Assembly (NCBI RefSeq): GCF_014646295.1 | Contig: NZ_BMNE01000012.1 | Span: forward strand, 145,432-209,431 | Source: Nocardia rhizosphaerihabitans | GTDB lineage: Bacteria; Actinomycetota; Actinomycetes; Mycobacteriales; Mycobacteriaceae | DNA length: 64,000 bases | Direction: 5' to 3' | Shown: positions 37,434 through 46,632 of the stretch, piece by piece | How the letters are laid out: the number at the start of each line of letters is the position of its first letter | Position numbering within the stretch: position 1 is the stretch's first letter | The notes under the pieces: model-generated | Database searches by the model: none | The model's input: the letters and a program-made list of their open reading frames with translations, nothing else | What the model was told of the DNA's origin: nothing | Program-made: the position numbers and the translations under genes

Positions 37434-38492
37434 GTGGTGAGCATTGCAGTAAACAAGAATCGTGACAACGTTGCGATGCTCGGGATCGGTGCGTACCGAC
37501 CGCAGCGCATCGTCAGCAATGCCGAGGTGTGTGAACAACTCGACTCCACGCCCGAGTGGATCTTCGACCGCACAGGAATCCATAACCGCCGCTGGATCAG
37601 CGGCGACGAGACGATCCGGTCGATCGCGGTGGCCGCGGGTGACCGCGCGCTGAAGAACACCCCGATCGAGCGCACGAAGATCGGCGCGGTCATCCTGTGC
37701 ACGTCGAGCTGGCTCAAGCTCACCCCGCACGGCGCCCCGTCGGTGGCCTCCGACCTCGGTCTCAACGGTGTCGCCGCTTTCGACCTCACCTCCGGCTGCG
37801 GTGGCTTCGGCTACGGCCTCGGTGTCGCCGCCGACCTGATCCGGGCCGGTTCGTTCGACTACATCCTGGTGATCGGCGCGGAGACGATGACTGTCGGCCT
37901 CGACCCCACCGATCGCGGCACCGCGATGATCTTCGGCGACGGCGCGGGCGCCGTCGTCGTCGGCCCGGCCGAGGAGAACGGCATCTCCCCGACGGTGTGG
38001 GGCAGCGACGGCGAGAACGCCGAGGCCATCGCCCAGGACGTCGACTTCCTCGCCTACATGAACAAGGCCCAGGCGATGCAGGGCATTGACCCGGCGGTCG
38101 AGCCGGTCGGCCGGATGTCGCTGCACATGGAGGGCCCGAAGGTCTTCCGCTGGGCCGCGGTGACGCTGCCGCGCGCGCTGTCGGCGGCGCTGGACGCCTC
38201 CGGTGTGGCCAAGGAGGACATCGAGGTGTTCATCCCGCACCAGGCCAACGCGCGGATCAACGAGCTGATGAAGAAGAACCTCGGCCTGGCCGAGGACATC
38301 CCGATGGCCAACGACATCGAGAACACCGGCAACACCTCGGCCGCCTCGATCCCGCTGGCGATGGAGGAAATGCTGGTCACCGGCAAGGCCAAGGGTGGTC
38401 AGGTGGCGCTGCTGCTCGGCTTCGGTGCCGGGCTGAGCTACGCGGGCCAGGTCGTCATCCTGCCGCCCGCGCCGAAAGAGACGAGCTTCTGA
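37434..38492 (+). CDS. 3-oxoacyl-ACP synthase III family (FabH-like)
   Basis: 352 residues. Catalytic triad visible: Cys122 (TSGCGGFGYG), His269 (FIPHQAN) and Asn300 (ENTGNTSAAS). The fold follows KAS III from VAMLGIGAYRPQRIVSNAEV to the C-terminal LLLGFGAGLSYAGQVV. GTG 37434 or 37437 may start it; the AAGGAC site is somewhat distant (15 bases). Whether it primes fatty acids/mycolates or acts on another acyl donor cannot be told. The lysoplasmalogenase gene follows two bases later. Confidence 0.9.
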   Translation: MVSIAVNKNRDNVAMLGIGAYRPQRIVSNAEVCEQLDSTPEWIFDRTGIHNRRWISGDETIRSIAVAAGDRALKNTPIERTKIGAVILCTSSWLKLTPHGAPSVASDLGLNGVAAFDLTSGCGGFGYGLGVAADLIRAGSFDYILVIGAETMTVGLDPTDRGTAMIFGDGAGAVVVGPAEENGISPTVWGSDGENAEAIAQDVDFLAYMNKAQAMQGIDPAVEPVGRMSLHMEGPKVFRWAAVTLPRALSAALDASGVAKEDIEVFIPHQANARINELMKKNLGLAEDIPMANDIENTGNTSAASIPLAMEEMLVTGKAKGGQVALLLGFGAGLSYAGQVVILPPAPKETSF

Positions 38493-38493
38493 C

Positions 38494-39192
38494 GTGCGTC
38501 CGTTGCGCGCCGGCTATCTCGCGGCGGCGGCGGTCACCGTCTTCGGTGCCGTCACCGGCCGGGACCGGCTTCAATGGCTGACCAAGCCGCTGCTGATGCC
38601 GCTGCTGGCGGCCGACACCGTCACCAGCGGCGTCGAGCTCGATCCGGCCGAGCGCCGGATCCTGCTCGGCTCGCTGGCCGCGGCCACCGTCGGTGACGTG
38701 CTGCTCATCGACCCCGACGACGACCGGCGGCTGATCGCGGGCGCGTCCTCGTTCGCGGTCATGCAGACCGGTTACTCGCTGCTGTGGTGGCGCCGCGGCG
38801 CCCGGCCGCGCGCCGCGATCGCCGCGCCCCGGCTGGTGGCGTGGGTCGGTGCGGCCGGTCTGCTGCGCGCGAAGGCGCCGGTCCTCGCGATACCGCTGAC
38901 CGCCTATGGCGCCACCCTCGGCACCGCGGCGACGCTGGCATCGGATCCCGCGCTGGCACCGGGGGCGAAAAACATTGCCGGACTGAACATCCCGAACAGC
39001 GACCCGCGCAGCAGGCTCGGCATCGGCGCCCTGCTGTTCACGGTGTCCGACGGCCTGATCGTCCTGCGCCGCCTCTTCGCCCGCGACGACCGCACCCGCC
39101 GGATCAGCGAGGGCGTCATCCTCGCTACCTACGCAGCCGCGCAGTACCTGCTCACGGATCCCGAGGTGGCCGGGCCGTCGCGCGGAGCCTGA
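38494..39192 (+). CDS. Lysoplasmalogenase-like (YhhN/TMEM86) membrane protein
   Basis: 232 residues, GTG one base after the previous stop. Seven to eight hydrophobic helices. YhhN-type features: KPLLMPLLAADTVTSG with the charged position after a helix, a central GDVLLI segment, and a C-terminal ISEGVILATYAAAQYLL. Members cleave the vinyl ether of lysoplasmalogens or act as related hydrolases. Specificity untested here. Confidence 0.78.
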   Translation: MRPLRAGYLAAAAVTVFGAVTGRDRLQWLTKPLLMPLLAADTVTSGVELDPAERRILLGSLAAATVGDVLLIDPDDDRRLIAGASSFAVMQTGYSLLWWRRGARPRAAIAAPRLVAWVGAAGLLRAKAPVLAIPLTAYGATLGTAATLASDPALAPGAKNIAGLNIPNSDPRSRLGIGALLFTVSDGLIVLRRLFARDDRTRRISEGVILATYAAAQYLLTDPEVAGPSRGA

Positions 39193-39260
39193 TACTCCCT
39201 GTCACACAGCGCTTACGTGGGTGTTCTGCACGCGCAACACCCGCCGCGCACGCTTCGAAG

Positions 39261-40199
39261 ATGACCGGGCAGGTGCAGTTCATCGAGGTGCACGGCTATC
39301 GCCGCGCGTTCCGGATGGCTGGTTCGGGGCCGCCTTTGCTGCTCATTCACGGCATCTCCGACAGCTCAGGCACCTGGGCGCCGGTGTTCGACGGGCTGGC
39401 CGAGCACTACACCGTGCTCGCGCCGGATCTGCTCGGTCACGGTGAATCGGACAAGCCGCGCGCCGACTACGCCGTGGCGGCCTACGCCAACGGGATGCGT
39501 GATCTGCTCAGCGTGCTCGGGATCGAACGGGTCACTCTGGTTGGACACTCGCTCGGCGGCGGGATCGTGATGCAGTTCGCCTACCAGTTCCCGGAGCGGG
39601 TGGAACGGCTCGCGCTGGTCTGCCCGGCCGGGATGGGCGCGGGTGTACACCCGGTCTTCCGGCTGGCGACGATGCCCGGCGCCGGACCCGGCCTGATGGC
39701 GTTGACCAGCTGGCCGGTGCGCACCGTCGTGCGGGCATCGATTCCGGTCGTGGACGGCATCGGCGGGCTGGGTCTCGGACCGGACGCCGACTATGTGCTG
39801 CGGCTCTACAGTCGGCTGTCCGACACCGCAGCGCGCAACGCGTTCCTGCGCACCATCCGCGCGGCCGCCGATCGGCGCGGCCAGTCCATCACCATGCTCG
39901 ACCGCGGCTACCTGGCCGCGCATCTGCCGACGCTGATCATCGGCGGCACCCGCGACACCGTCATCCCCTCCGACCACGCCGAACTCGCCCATCGCGCCTT
40001 CCCGGGCTCCATGCTGGAGATCTTCGAAGGCGCGGGCCACTTCCCACACCACTACGACCCGGACCGCTTCGTGAAGCTGATCCGCGCGTTCATCGACAGC
40101 ACCCAACCGGCCGTCTTCGATCCACAACGCTGGCAGCGAACCCTGCGCCGCGGCAAGCCGATCGTCGCCCTGCCTTCCTTGGACGCGGCCCCCGGCTGA
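39261..40199 (+). CDS. Alpha/beta hydrolase
   Basis: 312 residues from ATG 39261. Nucleophile elbow GHSLGGG (Ser), oxyanion strand LLLIHGISDSSGTW, late His in GAGHFPHHYDPDRF, and acid in GGTRDTVIPSDHA. Typical of lipid/ester hydrolases in mycolate bacteria; substrate unknown. An upstream-extended reading frame exists but has no support. Confidence 0.88.
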   Translation: MTGQVQFIEVHGYRRAFRMAGSGPPLLLIHGISDSSGTWAPVFDGLAEHYTVLAPDLLGHGESDKPRADYAVAAYANGMRDLLSVLGIERVTLVGHSLGGGIVMQFAYQFPERVERLALVCPAGMGAGVHPVFRLATMPGAGPGLMALTSWPVRTVVRASIPVVDGIGGLGLGPDADYVLRLYSRLSDTAARNAFLRTIRAAADRRGQSITMLDRGYLAAHLPTLIIGGTRDTVIPSDHAELAHRAFPGSMLEIFEGAGHFPHHYDPDRFVKLIRAFIDSTQPAVFDPQRWQRTLRRGKPIVALPSLDAAPG

Positions 40200-40200
40200 G

Positions 40201-40647
40201 TCAGAGTACGAGAATGATGCGGTCGCGGTCGGCCGGATCGACGCGGATCGGGATGGTTTGCCCGATGGCCATGCGTGGCTTGTCCACCGGCATCACGTCG
40301 ACCACGATCTTGCCGTGATAGCTGTCGGACCCCGGCACGGTCAGCTCGACATCGAGTTCGGTGAGTTCGCTGGAATGGTCGGTGCGGGTCAGCGGCCGCA
40401 CGCCGTCGATGCGCGCCCAGCCCTCCAGGCCGTGTTTGCGCAGCTGGCGGTCGGCTTTGGTCGGCATCGAGGCGATCGCCATGGCGATGCCGGCGGCGGC
40501 GCCGAACAGCCCGACCATGATGAAGACCTGATAGGGCAGCGTCCCCGGCGGTGTGTGCGGCGCGAGCCAGCCGAGCCACACCGCGAGCGCGACCAGATAC
40601 ATCGCGACAACCAAGGTCAGCGCTTGCAGAATGCGCGTGTGCTCCAT
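40201..40647 (-). CDS. Small membrane protein with soluble C-terminal domain
   Basis: 148 residues. Two N-terminal helices (VVAMYLVALAVWLGWLAPH, VFIMVGLFGAAAGIAMAIA), then a soluble domain (WARIDGVRPLTRTDHSSELT, ELDVELTVPG, IPIRVDPADRDRIILVL) that resembles DUF3592-type beta domains. Convergent with the hydrolase. Function unknown. Confidence 0.65.
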   Translation of the reverse strand: MEHTRILQALTLVVAMYLVALAVWLGWLAPHTPPGTLPYQVFIMVGLFGAAAGIAMAIASMPTKADRQLRKHGLEGWARIDGVRPLTRTDHSSELTELDVELTVPGSDSYHGKIVVDVMPVDKPRMAIGQTIPIRVDPADRDRIILVL

Positions 40648-40736
40648 ACCGACAACCGCCCGTGAGTCCTACGGTTCCAGGATAGGCGCAGGGGCGGCCG
40701 AGCCGTCCTGACCGGCGTCCACCTAGCATTCTCGGG

Positions 40737-41420
40737 GTGAACGAGTCAGTGCCATCGCCCGAGGTCGAGGTCGCGGGTCCGACCGAATGGGGCGAGCATC
40801 CGTACGGACTCGGACCGTGGGAGCAGGAATACGGCACTCCGCCGCCCACCGACGACCGCTACGACCCGCAGTTGCTGGCCGAGGGCGACCGGCGCAATGT
40901 CGTCGACGCGTACCGGTACTGGACCCGCGAGGCGATCGTCGCCGACATCGACGCCCGCCGCTTCCCCTTCCACGTCGCCATCGAGAACTTCGGCCACGAC
41001 GCCAATATCGGCACCGTGGTCCGCACCGCGAACGCCTTCGCGGCGGCCGCCGTGCACATCGTCGGCAAACGGCGCTGGAACCGGCGCGGCGCCATGGTCA
41101 CCGACCGCTACCAGCACCTGATGCACCACGCCGACCTGGCCGAACTGCGCGAGTTCGCCGCCCGCGAGGGGCTGACCGTCGTCGCGGTCGACAACGTCCC
41201 CGGCGCGGTCCCGCTGGAGACGGCGCAGCTGCCGCGCGAGTGCCTGCTGCTGTTCGGCCAGGAAGGTCCCGGCGTCAGCGATGACGCGAAAGACGCTGCG
41301 GCGCTGACAGTTTCGATCGCGCAGTTCGGCTCGACCCGTAGTATCAATGCCGGTGTCGCCGCCGGTATCGCCATGCACGCCTGGATCCGCCAGCACGCCG
41401 ATCTCTCCCTGGCTTGGTGA
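40737..41420 (+). CDS. SpoU/TrmH-family RNA methyltransferase
   Basis: 227 residues from GTG 40737. SPOUT knot: IENFGHDANIGTVVRTANAF, the SAM-binding LLLFGQEGPGVSDDAKDAA, and STRSINAGVAAGIAMHAWIR. Expected 2'-O-methyltransferase of tRNA or rRNA. Matches Rv0380c by position. Target site cannot be predicted. Confidence 0.88.
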   Translation: MNESVPSPEVEVAGPTEWGEHPYGLGPWEQEYGTPPPTDDRYDPQLLAEGDRRNVVDAYRYWTREAIVADIDARRFPFHVAIENFGHDANIGTVVRTANAFAAAAVHIVGKRRWNRRGAMVTDRYQHLMHHADLAELREFAAREGLTVVAVDNVPGAVPLETAQLPRECLLLFGQEGPGVSDDAKDAAALTVSIAQFGSTRSINAGVAAGIAMHAWIRQHADLSLAW

Positions 41421-41534
41421 CCGGTCGGTTCCTGACCGTCATGATGTGTGCATCGGACTGGTTGTGATCGAATCAGCCTCGAATCGGTAACGGAACGGGC
41501 GCGAAAACCGGGCAGCAACTGGCACCATGGTCCT

Positions 41535-42710
41535 ATGACCTCGCGCAGCGGCCGGCGCCCACAGCCCCTTGATCGCGCCGGATCCGTGCCGACTCCGGCG
41601 TTGTGGTCCGAGCGTGCCGACATGGCCGAGTCCGCGATCGTCTCGCGACACCTGCGCATGCTGTGGGGTTGTCCCGGAACGGAATTGGGTGTCGTCGGCT
41701 GGCCGGCGACCCGCCGCGAGCGCGCGTTCGCCGGCTGGCACTACTGGTGGCAGGCGCACCTGCTCGACATCGCGGTCGACGCCGCCAACCGCGTGCCCAC
41801 CCCCGCGCGCCGCAGGCGCATCGGCGCGATCGCCCGCGCCATCCGCATCCGCAACCTCACCGGCTGGACCAACCGCTACTACGACGACATGGCCTGGCTC
41901 GCGATCGCGCTGGAACGCGCCGAGCGCACCCAGGACCTGACCGAGGCCCGCCGCGGCCTGGTCGCGCTGGAACAGCAGCTCTACGGAGCCTGGGCTCCCG
42001 AGACCGGCGGTGGCATCCCGTGGCGGGTCCGCTCCGATTTCTTCAACGCACCGGCCAACGGTCCGGCGGGCATCGCGCTGCTGCGCCTCGGCCGGGTCGA
42101 GCGCGCGCAGGAGATGGCCGACTGGCTCGACGCCACCCTGCGCGACCCCGAATCCGGCCTGATCCTCGACGGCATCCACCTGCCGTCGGGCGAGATCGAG
42201 CGTCCGGTGTTCAGCTACTGCCAGGGCGTTGTGCTCGGTCTGGAGACCGAACTGGCCGTGCAGACCGACGACGACCGGCACGCCGAGCGGGTCAGCAGGC
42301 TGCTGGCCGCAGTCGAGGAGAACATGACCACCCGCCTGGTGATCTCCGGCGGTGGCGGTGGGGACGGTGGCCTGTTCAACGGCATCCTCGCCCGCTACCT
42401 GGCGGTCGTCGCGCTGATGCTGCCCGGCGAGGGCAAGCAGCAGGAGATGGACCGGCGCACCGCGGCGGCCATCGTGAAGGCCTCGGCGACCGCGGCCTGG
42501 GCCAACCGCCTCGAGGTGGAGGGCGAGCCGCTGTTCGGGCACGACTGGAGCAAGCCTGCCCGCTTACCCGGCGGCACGGCGGGCGCGGGCAGGTTCACCG
42601 CGGGCGGCTCGGTGACCGCCTCCGCCGTGCCGGAACGAGACCTGTCGGTGCAGCTGTCCGGCTGGATGCTGATGGAAGCCGCCTACCAGGTGACCGCCGC
42701 GGGGCTGTGA
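41535..42710 (+). CDS. Glycoside hydrolase family 76 (alpha-1,6-mannanase-like)
   Basis: 391 residues from ATG 41535. The GH76 catalytic pair Asp117-Asp118 in RYYDDMAWLA, plus GGGIPWRVRSDFFNAPANGP and the C-terminal GRFTAGGSVTASAVPER, all typical. No signal peptide, as for Rv0365c, its counterpart in M. tuberculosis. Likely acts on mannan/lipomannan-type glycans or intermediates. Confidence 0.85.
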   Translation: MTSRSGRRPQPLDRAGSVPTPALWSERADMAESAIVSRHLRMLWGCPGTELGVVGWPATRRERAFAGWHYWWQAHLLDIAVDAANRVPTPARRRRIGAIARAIRIRNLTGWTNRYYDDMAWLAIALERAERTQDLTEARRGLVALEQQLYGAWAPETGGGIPWRVRSDFFNAPANGPAGIALLRLGRVERAQEMADWLDATLRDPESGLILDGIHLPSGEIERPVFSYCQGVVLGLETELAVQTDDDRHAERVSRLLAAVEENMTTRLVISGGGGGDGGLFNGILARYLAVVALMLPGEGKQQEMDRRTAAAIVKASATAAWANRLEVEGEPLFGHDWSKPARLPGGTAGAGRFTAGGSVTASAVPERDLSVQLSGWMLMEAAYQVTAAGL

Positions 42711-42713
42711 GCC

Positions 42714-43409
42714 TCAGCGGTCGGCGTCGGTGGTGACGGCCGCGCGATCCAGATCGAAGTCCTCGGCAGGCTTGGCCATCTCCTGGCGGTAGTGCCGCAG
42801 ACCGAGGATCGTGCCGATGACCAGGCAGACGATCATGATGCCGATCACGGCGGGCATCAGCCAGGGCACCTGCTCGAGGAACTCGCCCGCGTAATAGCCG
42901 ATCAGCAGCAGCACCGGCGCCCAGATGATCGCGCCGAGGGTGCTGGCGATGGTGTAGCGGCGGTGATCCATCTTGGCCGCGCCCGCCACCATCGGGCACA
43001 GCGTGCGCACCCACGGAATCCAGCGCGCGACCAGCACGGCGAAGAAGCCGTGTTTCTCCAGCAGCGCGGTGACCTTCGCCAGATTCCTGGTGTTGATATA
43101 GCGGCCGTTCTTGCGCGCGACCAGGTGATGTCCGGTCCGCTGGCCGACGACATACCCGACCTGATTGCCCGCGATCGCGGCCAGCATCGTGCCCACCGAC
43201 AACGCCCACACCTGGGCCTCGCCGTTGGCGTGCGACGCCATCACGATGCCCGCGGTGATGAGCATGGAGTCCCCGGGCAGGAACAGCCCGATGATGAACG
43301 CGCACTCCAGGAAGACGAAGACCAGCACCACCGTCCAGACCACGGCGGGGCCTGCCGAGATCAGCGGATCGAAGCTGCCCAGAGCGTGAATCGACGGTAC
43401 TGCGGTCAC
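42714..43409 (-). CDS. DedA-family membrane protein (second of two)
   Basis: 231 residues, GTG start four bases after the upstream gene's stop. DedA features: FLECAFIIGLFLPGDSMLIT, GYVVGQRTGHHLV, FFAVLVARWIPWVRTLCPM, and VAGAAKMDHRRYT. Five to six helices. DedA proteins are transporter-fold; some flip undecaprenyl or polyprenyl phosphate. Tandem paralogue upstream (43414-44139). Convergent with the GH76 gene, 3 bp apart. Confidence 0.88.
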   Translation of the reverse strand: MTAVPSIHALGSFDPLISAGPAVVWTVVLVFVFLECAFIIGLFLPGDSMLITAGIVMASHANGEAQVWALSVGTMLAAIAGNQVGYVVGQRTGHHLVARKNGRYINTRNLAKVTALLEKHGFFAVLVARWIPWVRTLCPMVAGAAKMDHRRYTIASTLGAIIWAPVLLLIGYYAGEFLEQVPWLMPAVIGIMIVCLVIGTILGLRHYRQEMAKPAEDFDLDRAAVTTDADR

Positions 43410-43413
43410 TTGA

Positions 43414-44139
43414 TCAGTGCGTCTCGTTCGCCGAGGCGGCCAGCTCGACAGCAGGCGCGGCCTCGGTGGGTGCGTTACGGCGGCCGAGGACCTTCTTCCC
43501 GACGGTGATGATCGCGGGCAGGATCGACACGAACACGATCAGCAGGAAGATCGCTTCCACATGGTCGCGAATGAACGGCACATTGCCGAGGAAGTAGCCG
43601 ATGATCGTCACACCGCCGCCCCAGAGCACGGCGCCGACGATGTCGAACGCCACGTACTTGCGGTAGCTCATCTTCGACACACCGGCCAGCACCGGCATGA
43701 ACGTGCGCACGATCGGCACGAACCTGGCCAGGATGATTGTCTTGGGGCCGTGCTTCTCGAAGAACTCGTGCGTCTCCACGATGTACTGCTTCTTGAAGAA
43801 GCGGCTGTCCTCCTTGCGGAAGATCGCGGGCCCGATCTTGCGGCCGATCCAGTACGCGCACTGGTCGCCCGCGAAGGCGGTGATGATGACCAGCGGCACG
43901 AGCACCCAGATGTTCGGGCTGCCTTGCGCGGCCAGCATGCCGCCGGTGAACAGCAGCGAGTCACCGGGCAGCAACGGGAAGAGCAGGCCGGTCTCGATGA
44001 AGACGATCGCCAGGATGGCGGGTAGTACCGCGTTCTTGAGCCAGGTCTCCTGGAGCAGATACATCGGGTCCAGCAACTGGGTCAACGCAAGGTTGTTCGT
44101 CACCGCATCGGATACCGCCAGCAAAGTCACGGCCCCCAC
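43414..44139 (-). CDS. DedA-family membrane protein (first of two)
   Basis: 241 residues. FIETGLLFPLLPGDSLLFTG, AYWIGRKIGPAIFRKED, IILARFVPIVRTFMPVLAGV and SKMSYRKYVAFDIVGAVLWG are the DedA landmarks. It is co-transcribed with the next DedA gene and divergent from fba across a 147-bp gap. Counterpart of Rv0364. Confidence 0.88.
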   Translation of the reverse strand: MGAVTLLAVSDAVTNNLALTQLLDPMYLLQETWLKNAVLPAILAIVFIETGLLFPLLPGDSLLFTGGMLAAQGSPNIWVLVPLVIITAFAGDQCAYWIGRKIGPAIFRKEDSRFFKKQYIVETHEFFEKHGPKTIILARFVPIVRTFMPVLAGVSKMSYRKYVAFDIVGAVLWGGGVTIIGYFLGNVPFIRDHVEAIFLLIVFVSILPAIITVGKKVLGRRNAPTEAAPAVELAASANETH

Positions 44140-44286
44140 AGTACCGGTCCAATCTGTGACATGAGTGTCCTGCGGTGTTCGCAGATGCGACGGGAAGAAG
44201 CCGGTGAACCCTCCGATCGCTTCCTAACTTAGGGTGTGGCCTGACAGAATTGGTTTTTCGCTTCCCCACAGACGGAGGTCATTGCT

Positions 44287-45324
44287 GTGCCTATCGCGAC
44301 TCCGGAGGTCTACGCCGAGATGCTCGGCCGGGCCAAGGCGCACTCGTTCGCATTCCCGGCTATCAACTGCACCTCGTCGGAGACGATCAACGCCGCTATC
44401 AAGGGCTTCGCGGAGGCGGGCAGCGACGGCATCATCCAGTTCTCCACCGGTGGCGCCGAGTTCGCCTCGGGTCTCGGCGTGAAGGACATGGTCACCGGCG
44501 CGGTGGCGCTGGCCGAGTTCGCGCACGTGGTCGCCGCCAAGTACGACGTGACCATCGCGCTGCACACCGACCACTGCCCCAAGGACAAGCTGGACACCTA
44601 CGTGCGTCCGCTGCTCGCGATCTCGCAGGAGCGCGTGAACAACGGCCTGAACCCGCTGTTCCAGTCGCACATGTGGGACGGCTCGGCCATCCCGATCGAC
44701 GAGAACCTCGAGATCGCCAAGGAGCTGCTCAAGCTCTCGAAGGCCGCCAACATCATCCTCGAGGTCGAGATCGGCGTCGTCGGCGGTGAAGAGGACGGTG
44801 TCGAGGCCGAGATCAACGACAAGCTCTACACCTCGCCCGAGGACTTCGAGAAGACCATCGACGCGCTCGGCGCGGGCGAGAACGGCAAGTACCTGCTGGC
44901 CGCCACCTTCGGCAACGTGCACGGTGTGTACAAGCCGGGCAACGTGGTGCTCGAGCCCGAGGTGCTGGCCGAGGGCCAGCGCGTCGCGGCCGCCAAGCTC
45001 GGCCTGTCGCCCGACGCGCAGCCGTTCGACTTCGTCTTCCACGGTGGTTCGGGCTCGCTGAAGTCCGAGATCGAGGACTCGCTGCGGTTCGGCGTCGTGA
45101 AGATGAACGTCGACACCGACACCCAGTACGCCTTCACCCGCCCGGTCGCCGGTCACATGTTCACCAACTACGACGGTGTGCTGAAGATCGACGGTGAGGT
45201 CGGCAACAAGAAGACCTACGACCCGCGCAGCTACCTGAAGAAGGCCGAGACCTCGATGGCCGATCGCGTCGTCGAGGCCTGCAACGACCTGAAGTCGGCC
45301 GGTCGTTCGGTGTCGGGTTCCTGA
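44287..45324 (+). CDS. fba: Class II fructose-bisphosphate aldolase
   Basis: 345 residues from GTG 44287 with GGAGG nine bases upstream. Zinc site HTDHCPK, lower motif TFGNVHGVYKPGNV, and FHGGSGSLKSEI bind metal and phosphate. Length and sequence are standard for the class II enzyme, equal to Rv0363c. Cleaves fructose 1,6-bisphosphate in glycolysis/gluconeogenesis. Confidence 0.97.
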   Translation: MPIATPEVYAEMLGRAKAHSFAFPAINCTSSETINAAIKGFAEAGSDGIIQFSTGGAEFASGLGVKDMVTGAVALAEFAHVVAAKYDVTIALHTDHCPKDKLDTYVRPLLAISQERVNNGLNPLFQSHMWDGSAIPIDENLEIAKELLKLSKAANIILEVEIGVVGGEEDGVEAEINDKLYTSPEDFEKTIDALGAGENGKYLLAATFGNVHGVYKPGNVVLEPEVLAEGQRVAAAKLGLSPDAQPFDFVFHGGSGSLKSEIEDSLRFGVVKMNVDTDTQYAFTRPVAGHMFTNYDGVLKIDGEVGNKKTYDPRSYLKKAETSMADRVVEACNDLKSAGRSVSGS

Positions 45325-45348
45325 TCGGTTTTTCGCAACAATCAAACG

Positions 45349-45390
45349 GGGCCCGAGCTCATGAGTCTTGATGTCCGTGTGCTCGGGCCC
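45349..45390 (+). promoter_or_regulatory. Hairpin spanning the start of the SARP-FHA gene
   Basis: GGGCCCGAGC (45349-45358) and GCTCGGGCCC (45381-45390) are perfect complements, with three more pairs outward past one bulged G. The ATG at 45361 lies in the 22-base loop and the right arm covers codons 7-10. No ribosome binding site is visible before this ATG. It may terminate fba, and may also control translation of the regulator. Confidence 0.6.
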
Positions 45391-46479
45391 GTTCGACTGC
45401 TGGTCGGCGGTGAGCCGGTGGCGGTCGGCGGGCCCAAGCCGCGCGCTCTGCTTGCCGCGCTCACCGTCAACCGGCGGCGCGCGGTGTCTTCTGCCGTGCT
45501 GGCCGAGATGGTGTGGAACGAGGATCCGCCGGACTCCTATGCCGCCAGTCTGCAGGTGTTCGTCTCCAACATCCGCAAGGCGCTGCGCAACGCCGGTATC
45601 GATTCCGCGCAGGTCCTGCGGACCGAGGGCGCGGGCTACCGGCTCGAAATCCCCGACACCGCATGCGATCTCGGCCGGTTCGAGAACGCCCGCGAGGCGG
45701 GTTCGCGCTGCCTCGAGGTGGGCGACCACCCCGGCGCGGCCAACCTGTTCGGCGCGGCACTGCGCGAGTGGACCGGGCGGGCACTGTCCGACCTGGCCGG
45801 GTTGCAGTTCGCCGACGGTTTCGCGACCGCGATGGACGAGGAGCGGCTGCTCGCCGTCTCCGCTCGCGTCGACGCCGAAATCGCCTGCGGGCGCGCGTCT
45901 TCGGTGATCGGTGAGCTGGTCTCGATGACCAACGAGCACCCGCTGCGTGAGCCGCTGTGGGGTCAGCTGATCACCGCGCTGTACCTGTCCGGCAGGCAGG
46001 CCGATGCGCTCGAGGCGTGCCGGCGGGTGCGCAGTGTGCTGGCCGAGGAACTCGGCATCGACCCCGGTGCCGCGCTGATCGAGCTGGAACAGCGGGTGCT
46101 GCGGCAGGAACCGCTGAATCTGGTGGAGGCCAAGCGATCCGAGCAGCTCGCCGCCGCGATGACCGAGACGGTCACCGAGGTGCCGCGCTCGATCCGTAAC
46201 GGCAACCTGCGCTTCGCCGACGGCCGCACCATCCCGATTCCGCACGGCGGCATCAGGATCGGGCGGATGACGGACAACGAGCTGGTGCTCGACGACCCGA
46301 AAGCCAGCCGCTACCACGCGCACATCATGCCGAGCCGCGCCGGACTGCTGATCAAGGACCTGCACTCGGCCAACGGCGTCTACGTGAACGAGGTGCCGAT
46401 CGACAGCGGTGCGCTACTGGCCGACGGGGATGTCATCCGGGTCGGGGCCACTGTGCTGACGTTCATTGCCGTTTCGTAG
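45361..46479 (+). CDS. SARP-type regulator with C-terminal FHA domain (EmbR-like)
   Basis: 372 residues. The N-terminal OmpR-type winged helix (DVRVLGPVRLLVGGEPVAVG), a central BTAD domain (about 110-260) and a C-terminal FHA domain (IRIGRMTDNELVLDDPKASR, YHAHIMPSR, DLHSANGVYVNEVPI), the same order as EmbR of M. tuberculosis. EmbR is phosphorylated by PknH through FHA and activates embCAB; here embCAB is not nearby, so targets are unknown. FHA residues for phosphothreonine (R in GRMTDN, S in ASRYH, N in SANG) are present. Confidence 0.88.
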   Translation: MSLDVRVLGPVRLLVGGEPVAVGGPKPRALLAALTVNRRRAVSSAVLAEMVWNEDPPDSYAASLQVFVSNIRKALRNAGIDSAQVLRTEGAGYRLEIPDTACDLGRFENAREAGSRCLEVGDHPGAANLFGAALREWTGRALSDLAGLQFADGFATAMDEERLLAVSARVDAEIACGRASSVIGELVSMTNEHPLREPLWGQLITALYLSGRQADALEACRRVRSVLAEELGIDPGAALIELEQRVLRQEPLNLVEAKRSEQLAAAMTETVTEVPRSIRNGNLRFADGRTIPIPHGGIRIGRMTDNELVLDDPKASRYHAHIMPSRAGLLIKDLHSANGVYVNEVPIDSGALLADGDVIRVGATVLTFIAVS

Positions 46480-46632
46480 GCCGGTTGCGCTGAGCGGGAG
46501 CTACCCACAGGTCTCGAAAGAACATGGGTAACTCACCGGGGACGGGCTAACTCCCTCCACACGTACCGCCGGCCGCCAGCCCAAGATGACACCCATCCTG
46601 AGCCTGGCCAGAATTCGCGGGGAGGCGGGCTG
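46480..46632. other. Short gap between SARP-FHA gene and fused dehydratase
   Basis: Convergent 153-bp gap; contains an inverted repeat TACCCA...TGGGTA (about 46502-46531), possibly part of a bidirectional terminator. Nothing else recognised. Confidence 0.35.

Noticed and set aside
44224..46365. 713-codon minus-strand frame opposite fba and the SARP-FHA gene
   Set aside because: Spans two well-supported genes on the other strand and shows no domain.
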